NCBI GenBank assembly: GCA_028095005.1 | Contig: CM051462.1 | Location: 231,774,473-231,838,472 of the forward strand | Length of the DNA: 64,000 nucleotides | Direction: 5' to 3' | Source: Rhynchospora pubera | Taxonomy: Eukaryota > Streptophyta > Magnoliopsida > Poales > Cyperaceae | Shown here: positions 34,001 through 42,670 of the stretch, piece after piece | How the letters are laid out: every line of letters begins with the position of its first letter | Position numbering within the stretch: position 1 is the first letter of the stretch | Made by a program: the position numbers and the translations under genes | The notes under the pieces: generated by a model | What the model was told of the DNA's origin: nothing | Database searches by the model: none | What the model saw: only the letters and a program-made list of their open reading frames with translations

Positions 34001-37000
34001 TGATACTTATTGTCCCACCGAGGATGATGAGGAAGAGGTCAAGAGCCCTAAAGCCCTTAGAGTATACCAAAGAAGAAAGAAGCCAGCAAATGAGAAGGAA
34101 ATAATAACCTATCAAAGAAGAAACAAAGGAACCAACAAAGGAAAGAACAAGTTGCTCAAAGGCGAATCCTCTCGTGATGACGCCACTTGTCATCGAGTTG
34201 GCCATCATGATTCCGACAAAGGCGAGTCCTCTGAGGTGCCACAGCCACAGACCGAAACCACAAAAGAACATCAAACTAACTCAGAGGAGATGGCCTATGA
34301 TTATGAGATCGTGCTAGATCCTGCTGAACAAATGAACCCTGCCGATCTACAAGGACGGCAACCAAGAATGGTAAACCTGGATATCCATATTCCTAACATC
34401 CTGGGCCAGCCTGACCTTACTCTCGAGGAGTTGGGAGAAATAGTACGGCAAATGGTCAACCAGATCTGGGAAGCCACGTCCACTGAGGAGGGATGTGAAG
34501 AAAATGAACCCACTGAACCAGAAACAGAGGAGAATGCCAGCACTGAACAGGGGGCAGCTGCCACCTCTACTGAAGACCAAGCTGAAAATATCGCCCTTTC
34601 AAATCAAAACCAAGAAGAAAACCAAAACCAAAACTCTGAATTATGCCAAGGTACTTCTGAAAATTGTCGGACAATAACTGTGAGTGAGTCCGACACAGAT
34701 AGCAAAGAGGAGGAATCTCCAACGACCCAAGGTGACAGCTCACAAGGTGAACCAAAACTCACCCAAAGGAAAACAGCCAAGCCAAAAGAAAGCCCGCTTG
34801 AATCTCAAACAGCGGATAACTCAGAGAAAGCAACCCAGGTAGGCCAAGGTCTAACCCAAGGAGTCGCAACTGATGGCCCCGCCCACCGCACAAGGTCAAA
34901 GCAAACACAGCCAAGCACCGCTTTAGACAGGGGGCAAGCCCAACAACCGTCAAAAGAAGATAGCGCTGCCTTCACTTTGAGGGAAAAGCGTCAGCTCCTA
35001 ATAGACCTGGATTTCTGCACAAATGCTCTGAGAAGAATGACCAGGCAAAATATTGAGATACAAACCTTAGTCGAAACCCTGATAGCCAGGCTAAAGACCG
35101 AGCGAAAGGAAAGAATCTCGATGGAGGCGGAACTCAAAGCATTGAGGGACCGCGCCCAGAAACAGGGGGCAGGGCAGAAAAAGGCCATGAAGTCTGGCCA
35201 TGCTACCTCAGACAACTCAGGAAACCTCCCACAAAGAAGGAGAGAGTCCGGCATCGTCATCCAAGAAGGACAAAGACCAAAACCCAAAACTAACCATCCC
35301 CCAGGAAAAGGGAAAGGGAAAGCCAATACAGAAAACCATCACCACAAACCAAAACACCTCTGGTCCCATGACAACTCGTTCGGGGGGCCTGAAACAGGCT
35401 GGCGAGAAAGAGGTGAGAGCTCGCGCACGCGAGTATGCCCTCCCATAAGGTATGAGTCTGGCCAATTGAGACACAGAAATGCTGAAACCAACTCAACCCA
35501 ACAAATAAAAAATAAACAAAGCCACGCAGGGCAATACCATATGAAAATGAAATTGGTTAAGCTCGATAACGCTTCCCCTTACAATAAATTACCACATAAA
35601 ATCAAAATAACAGGGAAACTGAAACCAAAACATGGAGGTTCCGATGGGCACTTCAGACACAGGAACCGTGTAAACCCTTGGGAAATGCCAGAAGCTGAAA
35701 ATGGGGCACTTCGGGCACAAATCACAAATAGACATCCAAAGCCACATAAGGCAAAGAAAGAAAACGATGTCGGAAGGAAGGCGTACTGCCGATACCACCA
35801 AGTCTGGGGGCACTCCAGGGAGGAATGCCTGACATGGTCTTGGAATGACAATGACCCGTCAGATGAAGAAACGGAAGACGAAGTGTGCCACGCCATAACC
35901 CAGGGTACAAACTCTCAAACCTCTGACGAGGAAACTGCCTCTGAATATGAACATGATACTGAAGGGGAACTACAGTACAGTAGCCCAGAAGAGGAGCCTG
36001 TTGTGCTGGCAATTAACTCCGCTGCAGTCAGACCGCTGGGGAGTGATACTGACCAAAGCGAAACGGAGGAAAGAGAAATCAAATCACCACCAAAACCAAA
36101 CAAGGTGTCCAATCTAGTCCGGCAGGTCTCCGCTAGAATCCGGCCAAATATAAAAAGACACTGCAATGTGAGTCTGAGATCGGGCACTAGGATACCTGAG
36201 AGACAACCTCCCAGGGAAACGACCAACAATGAAATAAGAAACAGAAATAATACAACAGCAGAAAGCGAAACAAGGTCCGATGGCAGACCTAAAATGTCCG
36301 TGGGAGATTACAATGTGGTCGCTCATTTGCGGAAAATCCCTTCACTGCTCAGTGTCTTCGATGCTTTGATGGTATCTCAGGAGCTGCGTGATGCCTTAAT
36401 CTATGCGCTGCAAAACCCTGCCAGCTTCCAGGCCTATCTTGCCCAAGAAACCCGCGAGGAGGTGGCACAGATCGACCAGGAACCATACATTACCTTCACA
36501 GATGAGGACCTAATGGCAGGCACGGCCGATCACAATCGACCCCTATACACCACAGGCACCATCTATGGCAGGAAAATCAACAAAGTTCTCATTGATCCCG
36601 GATCCTCAATCAGCATCATGCCATTAAAAACGCTGGTACAGCTATCGCTCAGCATCAAAGAAACAAAGAAAGATAAAATCCGGATCCATGGGTTTAACCA
36701 CCAATATCAAAAGGCTCTTGGTTCCACAGTGATCGACATTACCTTTGGGGACCTGGTCACTCCGGTCAAATTCTTCATCATCGAAGCTGATACAACATAC
36801 AAGGCACTGTTAGGGAGACCATGGCTCCACGCCAACGGATTGGTTCCCTCTACCCTGCACCAGTGCATTAAATATGTCAAAGACGGAAAACAATATGTGA
36901 TTAAAGGAGATGATCAGCCATTTGAGGCACACGAAGCCGAATTGGATGATGCTAAATATTACAAACCCAAGTCCGGAAAGGGGGCAGCCACCAAACAAGG

Positions 37001-40000
37001 AAAGCCCTCTCCTAAAGCCGTGAAGGAAGCAGTCAAAAATGCTGTGCTAAAGGCAGCTATAAAATCACAAATGCTCTTGGGTAGTGATAGTGAGACGGGA
37101 TCATCGGAAGGCACAGCCGAGGACATTAACTTACCCACTCGAATGCAGTCAAATTATTCCAGTGAGGGTGAAGAGCAAAATACTCTGTCCATAGAAATCC
37201 TACCCCTAGAGCACTGTAAAGACCTAACACCTCGGGAAAGTGAAGAAGTCATCCCGTTCAAAACCTTCACTGTCCCACCCAAAATAGAAGAACTTGAAAC
37301 AGGGCACGTTGTTCATCCCAGTATACAATTTGTCAAAATGGGAGAAATCGAACCTCAAAATGAAGGGTCAAACTCCGAAAACTGGGAACGGTGGCTTGTA
37401 GAGGAAACCAGAAAGATGGGGATTCCTCCTCAGCTTCAGGACACTACCAGCACACGGTTGGTTGAATTGTTCCGTAAAGCACAATGCCTAGAGCCCATTC
37501 CCGAGAAACGAGCAAGGATGTTCCGAGACATGTGGAATGGCTATTCTAATGAAGTCACAAAGCTCAATGGGAAGGTTGCTAACACAAGGGGCCTAGGATT
37601 CAAAACTCAAGCCAAGGGCTCAGGGTCAAATACTTCTCAAAGACCACGACAGCACTCTTGCTACCGTATAACAACCACTGAAATCAAGGAGGGCGAAACA
37701 ACTGCGGACAAAGGGGAACCTCCAGAAACAGAGCAATTCATCCTGGCGGCCAAAAATGCACCAAAAGAGTTAGAAGAAGGTGGTCAAAACACCATCGACA
37801 AATTGAAAGAAATCAACCTAGGAACAAAGGAAAATCCAAAGCCTACATTCATTAGCACCTCCCTCCCTCAGGAGATGCAAGATGAACTGACCAAGCTGCT
37901 AAGGGAATACCAGGATTGCTTCGCATGGAGCTACAGTGAAATGCCCGGGCTAGATCCAGCAGTAGCAGTCCACAAACTCAAAATTGATAAAGAGCTCAAA
38001 CCAGTCAAACAAGGACCCCGAAGGATGAGGGTTGAGTTGGAAGAAAAGGTGACAGCCGAAGTCAAAAAGCTCATCGATGCTGGATTCATAAGGGAAGAAG
38101 AAACGCCCGACTGGGTGGCTAACATTGTCCCAGTGAAGAAAAAGAACGGACAAATCAGAGTCTGTGTCGATTTCAGGGATTTAAACAAGGCTTGCCCTAA
38201 GGATGACTTCCCTCTGCCAGTGACAGAAATCATAATAGACCACACCTCGTCCCACGGGGTATATTCCTTTGTAGACGGATACTCGGGATACAATCAAATT
38301 AAAATGGATGAGAGTGACCAAAAGCACACTGCCTTCCGCACCCCAATTGGTATTTACTGCTATAAAGTCATGCCTTTCGGCCTCAAAAATGCAGGAGCCA
38401 CATACCAAAGAGCCATGACCAAAATCTTTGACGACCTCATACACAAGGTGGTAGAATGCTATGTAGACGACCTTGTTGTGAAATCCCATACCCATGAACA
38501 ACACTTGGAGAACCTGAGGCTGATGTTTGAGCGGCTAAGACAACACACGCTGAAACTCAACCCCCTGAAATGCGCCTTCATGGTGTCATCAGGAAAATTT
38601 CTAGGCTTCGTGGTGCGGCACCGAGGCATTGAAATTGATCCTGATAAAATCAAAGCCATCCAAGAACTGTCCCCTCCACGGACACTCAAACAACTCCGGT
38701 CTCTCCAAGGGCGCTTGGCGTACATTAGGAGATTCATAGCCAACCTGTCAGGCAAAATCAAGCCTTTTACCAGGCTCACCAGGAAGGATGTCCCCTTTAA
38801 ATGGGACGAAGAATGCCAGAAATCCTTTGATGATATCAAACAATATCTGCAAAAACCTCCTGTATTGGCAGCACCTATCCAGGGAAAACCTCTCATTCTC
38901 TATACCACCGCCTTGGACGGATCTCTGGGGGCATTACTTGCCCAAGAAAATGAAGAAGGAAAGGAAAACGCTCTGTATTACCTCAGCAGAATGCTCGTGG
39001 GGGCAGAACATGCATACACGCCAATCGAAAAGAATTGCCTAGCCTTGATCTTCGCAGTAAAGAAGCTTAGGCATTACATGTTGGCCCATAAAGTCACATT
39101 AATCTCCAAAACTGACCCATTGAAGTACCTCATGACCCGACCTATGCTTACCGGAAGGCTGGCAAGGTGGGCTGTGGCCCTGATGGAATTTGATATAACA
39201 TATGCGCCCCAAAAGGCTATCAAAGGACAAGCACTAGCTGATTTCCTAGCTGCTCATCCTATACCTGATGATTCCCCACTAGCATGCGATTTCCCTGATG
39301 AGGAGGCTATGCGGGTAGAGGAAAATGAAACTTGCTGGAAGCTATACTTCGATGGATCTTCTTCCATTCAGCCAGCAGTCAAACCAAACTTACCGAAACG
39401 ACAAGCAGGTGTAGGGTTGGTGTTTGTCACCCCAGAGAAAGGCATTCTCCGACATGCTCTGAGCCTGACCGAGCCATGCACAAACAATGAAGCTGAATAT
39501 GAGGCCCTAATAGCTGGGCTTGAAATTGCCCTTCAAATGGGTATTGAGCAATTAGAAGTCTATGGAGATTCTCAGCTCATCCTGAGTCAGATCGAAGGCC
39601 TCTTCAAAATAAGAAAACCAGAATTGGTCAAATACCATGAAAAGGCCCTTGAGTTGATAGCCAAATTCACATATATTACCTTCCAGAAAGTTCCGAGGTC
39701 TCTGAATGGCAAAGCAGATGCGTTGGCCAGATTGGCTAATGAACTCAGCGACCCGAGTCAGGAAGAAATCCAAGTCCTTGTCCATCGCAGGAGATCCTTG
39801 TCCCCTTGTTTCCCACAGGAAAGAAACGAGGAGGAAGAAACCCTGTTTACTGACATCCAAACACTCGAAAGAGAACATAAAAAAGAATGGAGGGAAATCG
39901 CACAAGTCATGACGACCGAGGGTTCGAACCTAGAGGACTGGAGACAACCCTTTCTCGACTACTTCCAACAAGGAAAATTACCTGTGAACAAGGCCATTAG

Positions 40001-41288
40001 GGAGCAAATCAGAAAGAGGGCCCTAAGGTTTGTGTATGTGAACAACACACTTTATTGGAGATCCTATGAAGGATCATGGCTTAGATGCATATCGAAAACC
40101 GAAGCCCACCAAGTTATGCAAGAAATTCACTCGGGAGTATGCGGAGCCCACCAATCGGGCTCTCGGATGCGAGTGCAAATCAAACTAATGGGCTACTACT
40201 GGCCCACCATGATCAATGACTGCGAAAACTTCTCCAGACAATGCCATATGTGCCAAATTCATGGAGATTTTATACACCAACACCCAAACGCACTACATCC
40301 TACAGTAGTGTCATGGCCCTTCGAAATCTGGGGAACAAATATCATAGGCCCCATAGACCCACCGGCCTCAAATGGACACCGCTTCATATTGGCCGCTACG
40401 GATTACTTCTCCAAATGGGCCGAAGCCAGGTCATACCGTGAAATTAAGGCCTCTGACGTGGTCAAGTTCTTTACCACTCAGGTGCTTTACAGGTATGGAA
40501 ATCCAAGGAAAATAATCTCTGACAACGGGACGGCCTTCAAGAATGCCAAAATTGATGCCTTCGCCGATAAACACAAAATTGAATGGAGGTATTCCTCTGT
40601 CTACAACCCAAGAGCCAATGGACTAGCGGAAGCCTTCAACAAAACATTGATCAAGATCCTCCGTAAAACCATCGGAGATAATCAAAGAAACTGGCATGAA
40701 AAGCTGCATGAAGCATTATGGGCATACCGCATCACCCATAAAACAGCAACCCAAGCCACACCCTATTCTCTAGTATATGGGGCAGAAGCAGTCCTACCAA
40801 TCGAAGTGGAACTCCCGTCACTGAGAGTAGCTATGGCAGCACAAATCCCTCTGACTAAACAAACGCAACTGAGGTTGCAAGAGTTGGACGGAATGGATGA
40901 AAAGAGACTGGCAGCTCAACAAAACTTGGAGTTATATCAAGCCAGAATGACGCGAGCTTATGAAAAGCTATCAAGACCCAGAACGTTCAAGAAAGGAGAA
41001 CTAGTGTTGGTTTTGAGGCGACCTATCCTCGGCCGACACCATGGTCCCAAATTTGCACCAAATTGGGAAGGCCCCTATGTCATAGAACAAGCATATGAAG
41101 GTGGAGCCTACCTACTCGCAGACTCAAATGGAAAACATCCTGTCTCCTCCATAAATGGGAGATACCTGAAGAAATATTATGGACAAAACTACCCCGACGT
41201 TCCCGCAGCCCACCAAAGTCAAAGGAAGAGCAGCCAACAAACCGACTGGGCAGACAATTGCGAGGCAGTCGACCACCTCTTCACTTAG
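28041..41288 (+). CDS. gag-pol: Gag-Pol polyprotein of the Tat/Ogre-like element (4,415 aa)
   Basis: One uninterrupted frame starts at the first ATG of the leader. In order: a basic N-terminal region with a coiled coil (about 400-450); the Gag domain (about 567-723, with AFDWYASLE and FCARFR); a CxxxH..H..C knuckle YCVYHRVLGHNIEDC at about 836; a 1,700-residue acidic Ser/Glu-rich segment with internal repeats and a second coiled coil (about 2314-2375); a second knuckle YCRYHQVWGHSREEC at about 2582; an aspartic protease with LIDPGSS (D2852); reverse transcriptase (about 3326-3521; YVDD at 3474-3477); a first RNase H (about 3587-3737) with Thr at the usual first Asp position; a second, archaeal-type RNase H with YFDGSS (D3771), NNEAEYEAL, YGDSQL (D3843) and KADALARL (D3893); and integrase with HHCC finger, D4161 and E4197, but Asn at 4100 where the first catalytic Asp belongs. 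A GPY/F module (NWEGPYVI) follows; no chromodomain. Confidence 0.96.
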   Translation: MFTWSQIVKGERLRHMKAAATGTLYVPIQAVVQISPVMLAGEASMKVSEKPALSTKKGRATTTHIKGATAPKLKKDKKTRISRAQALHLVQQPDTITDLSLSNTFAPLHVLKKGGEVMRLREDWELPMYAPVSKTEKVTRPKHKAVEAIHAAFKIVKRSRKSRRIVTAIPANPNKPSIKDRLKFPAHQRLRFPYREDNREGDADYSASEKRTVAHPPSVFDRLTFPSLQPNARSMKAKGKVKKVWKPKQPEPIPAPKQNTGGTKRWVPKEKDTSLASQVASQMMKNKTKKKYVMRKRRNAGSASTYHVSVDDDEDDNEETAEVRMVGTGSQEPPHSESVPVETRGQKGKASASKPPKRVGRPRNRSPVVEEIVQQTTDNIASDEENPNPDHGSSSEDVDEEIEILEEISDEMPQLRKELEEKTKQLEQLQAENARVTAACAEVQKHMAKKGARPSYAVSNNDMPKSTETQGMASKPKSKNKKKTKKSHSKIVREKDSSSSETSEEELLERKETNVIDPEAIMEKMQRAMDQKLQSLGIGGTQLPVNFTGRPYPARFDQLDYPKGHVVPKFKVFDGVGNKITPSQHLSHFITSCGNTARREEWLLRQFSQSLSGVAFDWYASLEADSIKSWKEMANAFCARFRTTPHRVSVTDLVNARQKQGESVSDYVSRWETMYTGCQSNISESEAVRMLLNSIHAPMKVWMVGHNITTFEHLVTMVARYEEVEPEMNQLYHSAKEKDKEKGKKLEIKTTKAVKAVTNQAEGTGSTQWGKNGETKDGNPQSRAQRPTLRELKSKPYSFKKEKTLKLFKQAMEVLEVRLPQCKRPEEEDKVNHPNYCVYHRVLGHNIEDCYVFKDWLEQKIQEGAISLHDDARQEPAPHAVSNGTPSASSRRVSVTTDGKPPTTWSVYLNKNTRKKLRALQAEPQLKWRSPIIPVVPKRLKPTKTQPKPMTRDARTGNVRSRQAFWRKTSPETIEDPYVQEKPTQATLADFISPKVAAQISGQVWQELKGEGKEKKEEEFWTAACHHVSGNEEKHAESSNQQEPVQADARPPETSTTNEQNPTESSSSSVPTQHTWSTVTVQPMTQSGKKKKEILEIKKLDKALVRKGKKPDRMTLPFKINGQDRKVFVDIHDECLDSEGIPSLKNLGFNLVVPKKKGESGIPPETIAILAEHVSELMKQTIAVTSFVRNQVNKEASTSTDTQNAQDVPGFTDEEYEWSDPDPPSQDESYDFGSNFDSDEERGGGGSGGISCNAISTPAINAHPEDNSGEKGEKLTKEEEMEMIAQIEEATQAILSSAVINQNPSEDDDAFYKALEGCQPASYRRIKMYMKAREQWRDLSYWCGQTNLHPILEAEIALNPAWWVQELMHGDDVDQLLASWLANRFWTKETPFNISKQKTHEPAEHCRYLSDAGESEEEAEEEGDDSLPHISFNAVAEYVDFLMQLKIQEPDLFQQELRVDEEIENMSDSDTYEQQVENMAIRKAAVDIVVQNGWDKKDPDPNHPTDFEIMRAHLESAKDSHLWENIEVTETDLAEYENNMGNRAHLNQNNQTFLAEEGQDDEFSQYLRNLRVSDPVGYHGVLNPENPQQYHGYERQAITRTVREIANETGREEGEISPEATPPRTTRRRRSRRIRRPRHTSGPRAEVTVPTQAIETSNQIDIAQGESSQQAPEEEEYNEHDSLVEWYVSELRELRITDPRAFRRATHPKDPDFTKEFEREAIATVLKEVNKGKTPQCSDSEDSGGSPRFFFCGKTSDGNAQNSESDSDEEEAEREPEAESDHEEPQPSTLQGSSILMASGSGPPADITSAFEGLNISQATRILSYMEHLRREDPAFLNFIAQHAEILQQPGASYERLRRTHPRETARFRAQIERLYKISNDIDNNSSDDDGSDTGNCRYISDSGSDDSESENYDHRSARIAAWTDDDEPSLKPCNKRRQPGRNARMTVRPQPEWDENARRELEQAIAETEAMTTSELMRNLRVNSDNDTYCPTEDDEEEVKSPKALRVYQRRKKPANEKEIITYQRRNKGTNKGKNKLLKGESSRDDATCHRVGHHDSDKGESSEVPQPQTETTKEHQTNSEEMAYDYEIVLDPAEQMNPADLQGRQPRMVNLDIHIPNILGQPDLTLEELGEIVRQMVNQIWEATSTEEGCEENEPTEPETEENASTEQGAAATSTEDQAENIALSNQNQEENQNQNSELCQGTSENCRTITVSESDTDSKEEESPTTQGDSSQGEPKLTQRKTAKPKESPLESQTADNSEKATQVGQGLTQGVATDGPAHRTRSKQTQPSTALDRGQAQQPSKEDSAAFTLREKRQLLIDLDFCTNALRRMTRQNIEIQTLVETLIARLKTERKERISMEAELKALRDRAQKQGAGQKKAMKSGHATSDNSGNLPQRRRESGIVIQEGQRPKPKTNHPPGKGKGKANTENHHHKPKHLWSHDNSFGGPETGWRERGESSRTRVCPPIRYESGQLRHRNAETNSTQQIKNKQSHAGQYHMKMKLVKLDNASPYNKLPHKIKITGKLKPKHGGSDGHFRHRNRVNPWEMPEAENGALRAQITNRHPKPHKAKKENDVGRKAYCRYHQVWGHSREECLTWSWNDNDPSDEETEDEVCHAITQGTNSQTSDEETASEYEHDTEGELQYSSPEEEPVVLAINSAAVRPLGSDTDQSETEEREIKSPPKPNKVSNLVRQVSARIRPNIKRHCNVSLRSGTRIPERQPPRETTNNEIRNRNNTTAESETRSDGRPKMSVGDYNVVAHLRKIPSLLSVFDALMVSQELRDALIYALQNPASFQAYLAQETREEVAQIDQEPYITFTDEDLMAGTADHNRPLYTTGTIYGRKINKVLIDPGSSISIMPLKTLVQLSLSIKETKKDKIRIHGFNHQYQKALGSTVIDITFGDLVTPVKFFIIEADTTYKALLGRPWLHANGLVPSTLHQCIKYVKDGKQYVIKGDDQPFEAHEAELDDAKYYKPKSGKGAATKQGKPSPKAVKEAVKNAVLKAAIKSQMLLGSDSETGSSEGTAEDINLPTRMQSNYSSEGEEQNTLSIEILPLEHCKDLTPRESEEVIPFKTFTVPPKIEELETGHVVHPSIQFVKMGEIEPQNEGSNSENWERWLVEETRKMGIPPQLQDTTSTRLVELFRKAQCLEPIPEKRARMFRDMWNGYSNEVTKLNGKVANTRGLGFKTQAKGSGSNTSQRPRQHSCYRITTTEIKEGETTADKGEPPETEQFILAAKNAPKELEEGGQNTIDKLKEINLGTKENPKPTFISTSLPQEMQDELTKLLREYQDCFAWSYSEMPGLDPAVAVHKLKIDKELKPVKQGPRRMRVELEEKVTAEVKKLIDAGFIREEETPDWVANIVPVKKKNGQIRVCVDFRDLNKACPKDDFPLPVTEIIIDHTSSHGVYSFVDGYSGYNQIKMDESDQKHTAFRTPIGIYCYKVMPFGLKNAGATYQRAMTKIFDDLIHKVVECYVDDLVVKSHTHEQHLENLRLMFERLRQHTLKLNPLKCAFMVSSGKFLGFVVRHRGIEIDPDKIKAIQELSPPRTLKQLRSLQGRLAYIRRFIANLSGKIKPFTRLTRKDVPFKWDEECQKSFDDIKQYLQKPPVLAAPIQGKPLILYTTALDGSLGALLAQENEEGKENALYYLSRMLVGAEHAYTPIEKNCLALIFAVKKLRHYMLAHKVTLISKTDPLKYLMTRPMLTGRLARWAVALMEFDITYAPQKAIKGQALADFLAAHPIPDDSPLACDFPDEEAMRVEENETCWKLYFDGSSSIQPAVKPNLPKRQAGVGLVFVTPEKGILRHALSLTEPCTNNEAEYEALIAGLEIALQMGIEQLEVYGDSQLILSQIEGLFKIRKPELVKYHEKALELIAKFTYITFQKVPRSLNGKADALARLANELSDPSQEEIQVLVHRRRSLSPCFPQERNEEEETLFTDIQTLEREHKKEWREIAQVMTTEGSNLEDWRQPFLDYFQQGKLPVNKAIREQIRKRALRFVYVNNTLYWRSYEGSWLRCISKTEAHQVMQEIHSGVCGAHQSGSRMRVQIKLMGYYWPTMINDCENFSRQCHMCQIHGDFIHQHPNALHPTVVSWPFEIWGTNIIGPIDPPASNGHRFILAATDYFSKWAEARSYREIKASDVVKFFTTQVLYRYGNPRKIISDNGTAFKNAKIDAFADKHKIEWRYSSVYNPRANGLAEAFNKTLIKILRKTIGDNQRNWHEKLHEALWAYRITHKTATQATPYSLVYGAEAVLPIEVELPSLRVAMAAQIPLTKQTQLRLQELDGMDEKRLAAQQNLELYQARMTRAYEKLSRPRTFKKGELVLVLRRPILGRHHGPKFAPNWEGPYVIEQAYEGGAYLLADSNGKHPVSSINGRYLKKYYGQNYPDVPAAHQSQRKSSQQTDWADNCEAVDHLFT

Positions 41289-42670
41289 GTAAAGAGGAAA
41301 GCTCTCACGTCCCACCGGGTCAAGGCTCGACAGGGTACTCCGTTCTTTTGAACACTATGGAGTATCCCTGAGCCAAAACCCTAAAGTAATAAATTAACCT
41401 TTAAATAAAATAAACCCTTCAAAATTCCCTAAAATGACCTTAAGTCGAAATCCTAAATGAAATCCAAGTCCAACAAAAAAATACATCTTATTCCAAAATA
41501 TAAAAGCACATGACCAAAAGAAACTAGACCAAGCTAAAATATAGCTCAAATAAAAGGTTAAAACCAAATCTCCCTAAATATTCTCAAATCCCTAAATAAA
41601 AAAGCGAATTTCAAAGTCCAAAATCCGAAACTTCTAAAAATGTACACAAAATGTCCTGTCCCACCGGGCCAAAGACAAAAGGAGTGTTATGTCCTTATGG
41701 ACATTCATAGAACATTTCCTTTACAAATGGCCCACACCCCAAAATATGACCCTAAAAAGTCTTGTGCTTTGTTCTTTAACAAGGTACTAGGTGCTTGTTC
41801 ATCTCACCGAACTAAAGGATGAACCAAAGTTCCGTGTCTTGAACTCTAAATTAAGACACAATGCGGTGATCTGTCCATCACACCTACCCAAAAAAGATGG
41901 CCAAAGTCTTGTGCTTTGTTCTCTAACAAGGTACTAGGTGCCTGTTCATCTCACCGAACTAAAGGATGAACAAAAGTTCTGTGTCTTGAACTCTAAATTA
42001 AGACACAAACGGTGAAACTTACCAAAGGATTAGTCGAAACCACGTCCTCAATAGTTACAGATTGAAAAAGACAACCTGTCTACTCAAAATGTAATCCTTC
42101 CCGAAACCTACAAAAAATGAATGAAGACCAAACCGAACCCAAAAGCCCCTCTGAAAACGGAGAACACCACGGCTGATGTCCGCCAACCATGTCAAGGAAT
42201 AGGCCTCATAAATCCTAATACCCGGAGGGGCCCATGGTCGTGTTGGGCCTTAAACCACCGACTACGGTATGTTCCTAGCTGCCGTACCCAAAGAGCCAGG
42301 AGAAGAAAAAAAACCATCCCACAACATGCAAGGAGTGATGTGGAACAAGCAAATCCCACCGGTATGTTCCTTGCTGCCGTAACCAAAGAGCAGGGAGAAT
42401 AACAAAAATATCTGTCCCACTAGCGATATCTGATGTCGCTATCTGTGACAATCTAAACCAAATCACTAATAAACCTCAACAGATGTCCACAAGCCAAGAT
42501 CAACTGACCAAGAGTTATTAGGCTTCCAAATTGCCCTAATCAAATCATAAAGTCAAAATACCAAACATAAGCTATCTAAAATTACCACAGTTTGAACAAC
42601 AACAAAAAAAAATAATACGAAACGAAGCAATGAAACAACAAAACCAAATGATCAAACATCCGAGACTTCT
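41289..42670. other. Non-coding spacer between pol and the antisense genes
   Basis: No gene is seen. It contains a tandem duplication of about 145 bp (about 41752-41880 and 41899-42020; both with GTCTTGTGCTTTGTTCT and CAAGGTACTAGGTGC) and a smaller duplicated block (GTATGTTCC(T)(A/T)GCTGCCGTA) at about 42266-42306 and 42361-42400. The motif GTCCCACCGGG(T/C)CAA occurs near 41311 and 41658. It probably also holds the 3' UTR of antisense gene A. Confidence 0.6.
41752..42020. repeat. Tandem duplication downstream of pol
   Basis: Two copies about 147 bp apart share TCTTGTGCTTTGTTCT, AACAAGGTACTAGGTGC, TGTTCATCTCACCGAACT and GTCTTGAACTCTAAATTAAG, about 90% alike. Non-coding. Confidence 0.8.
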
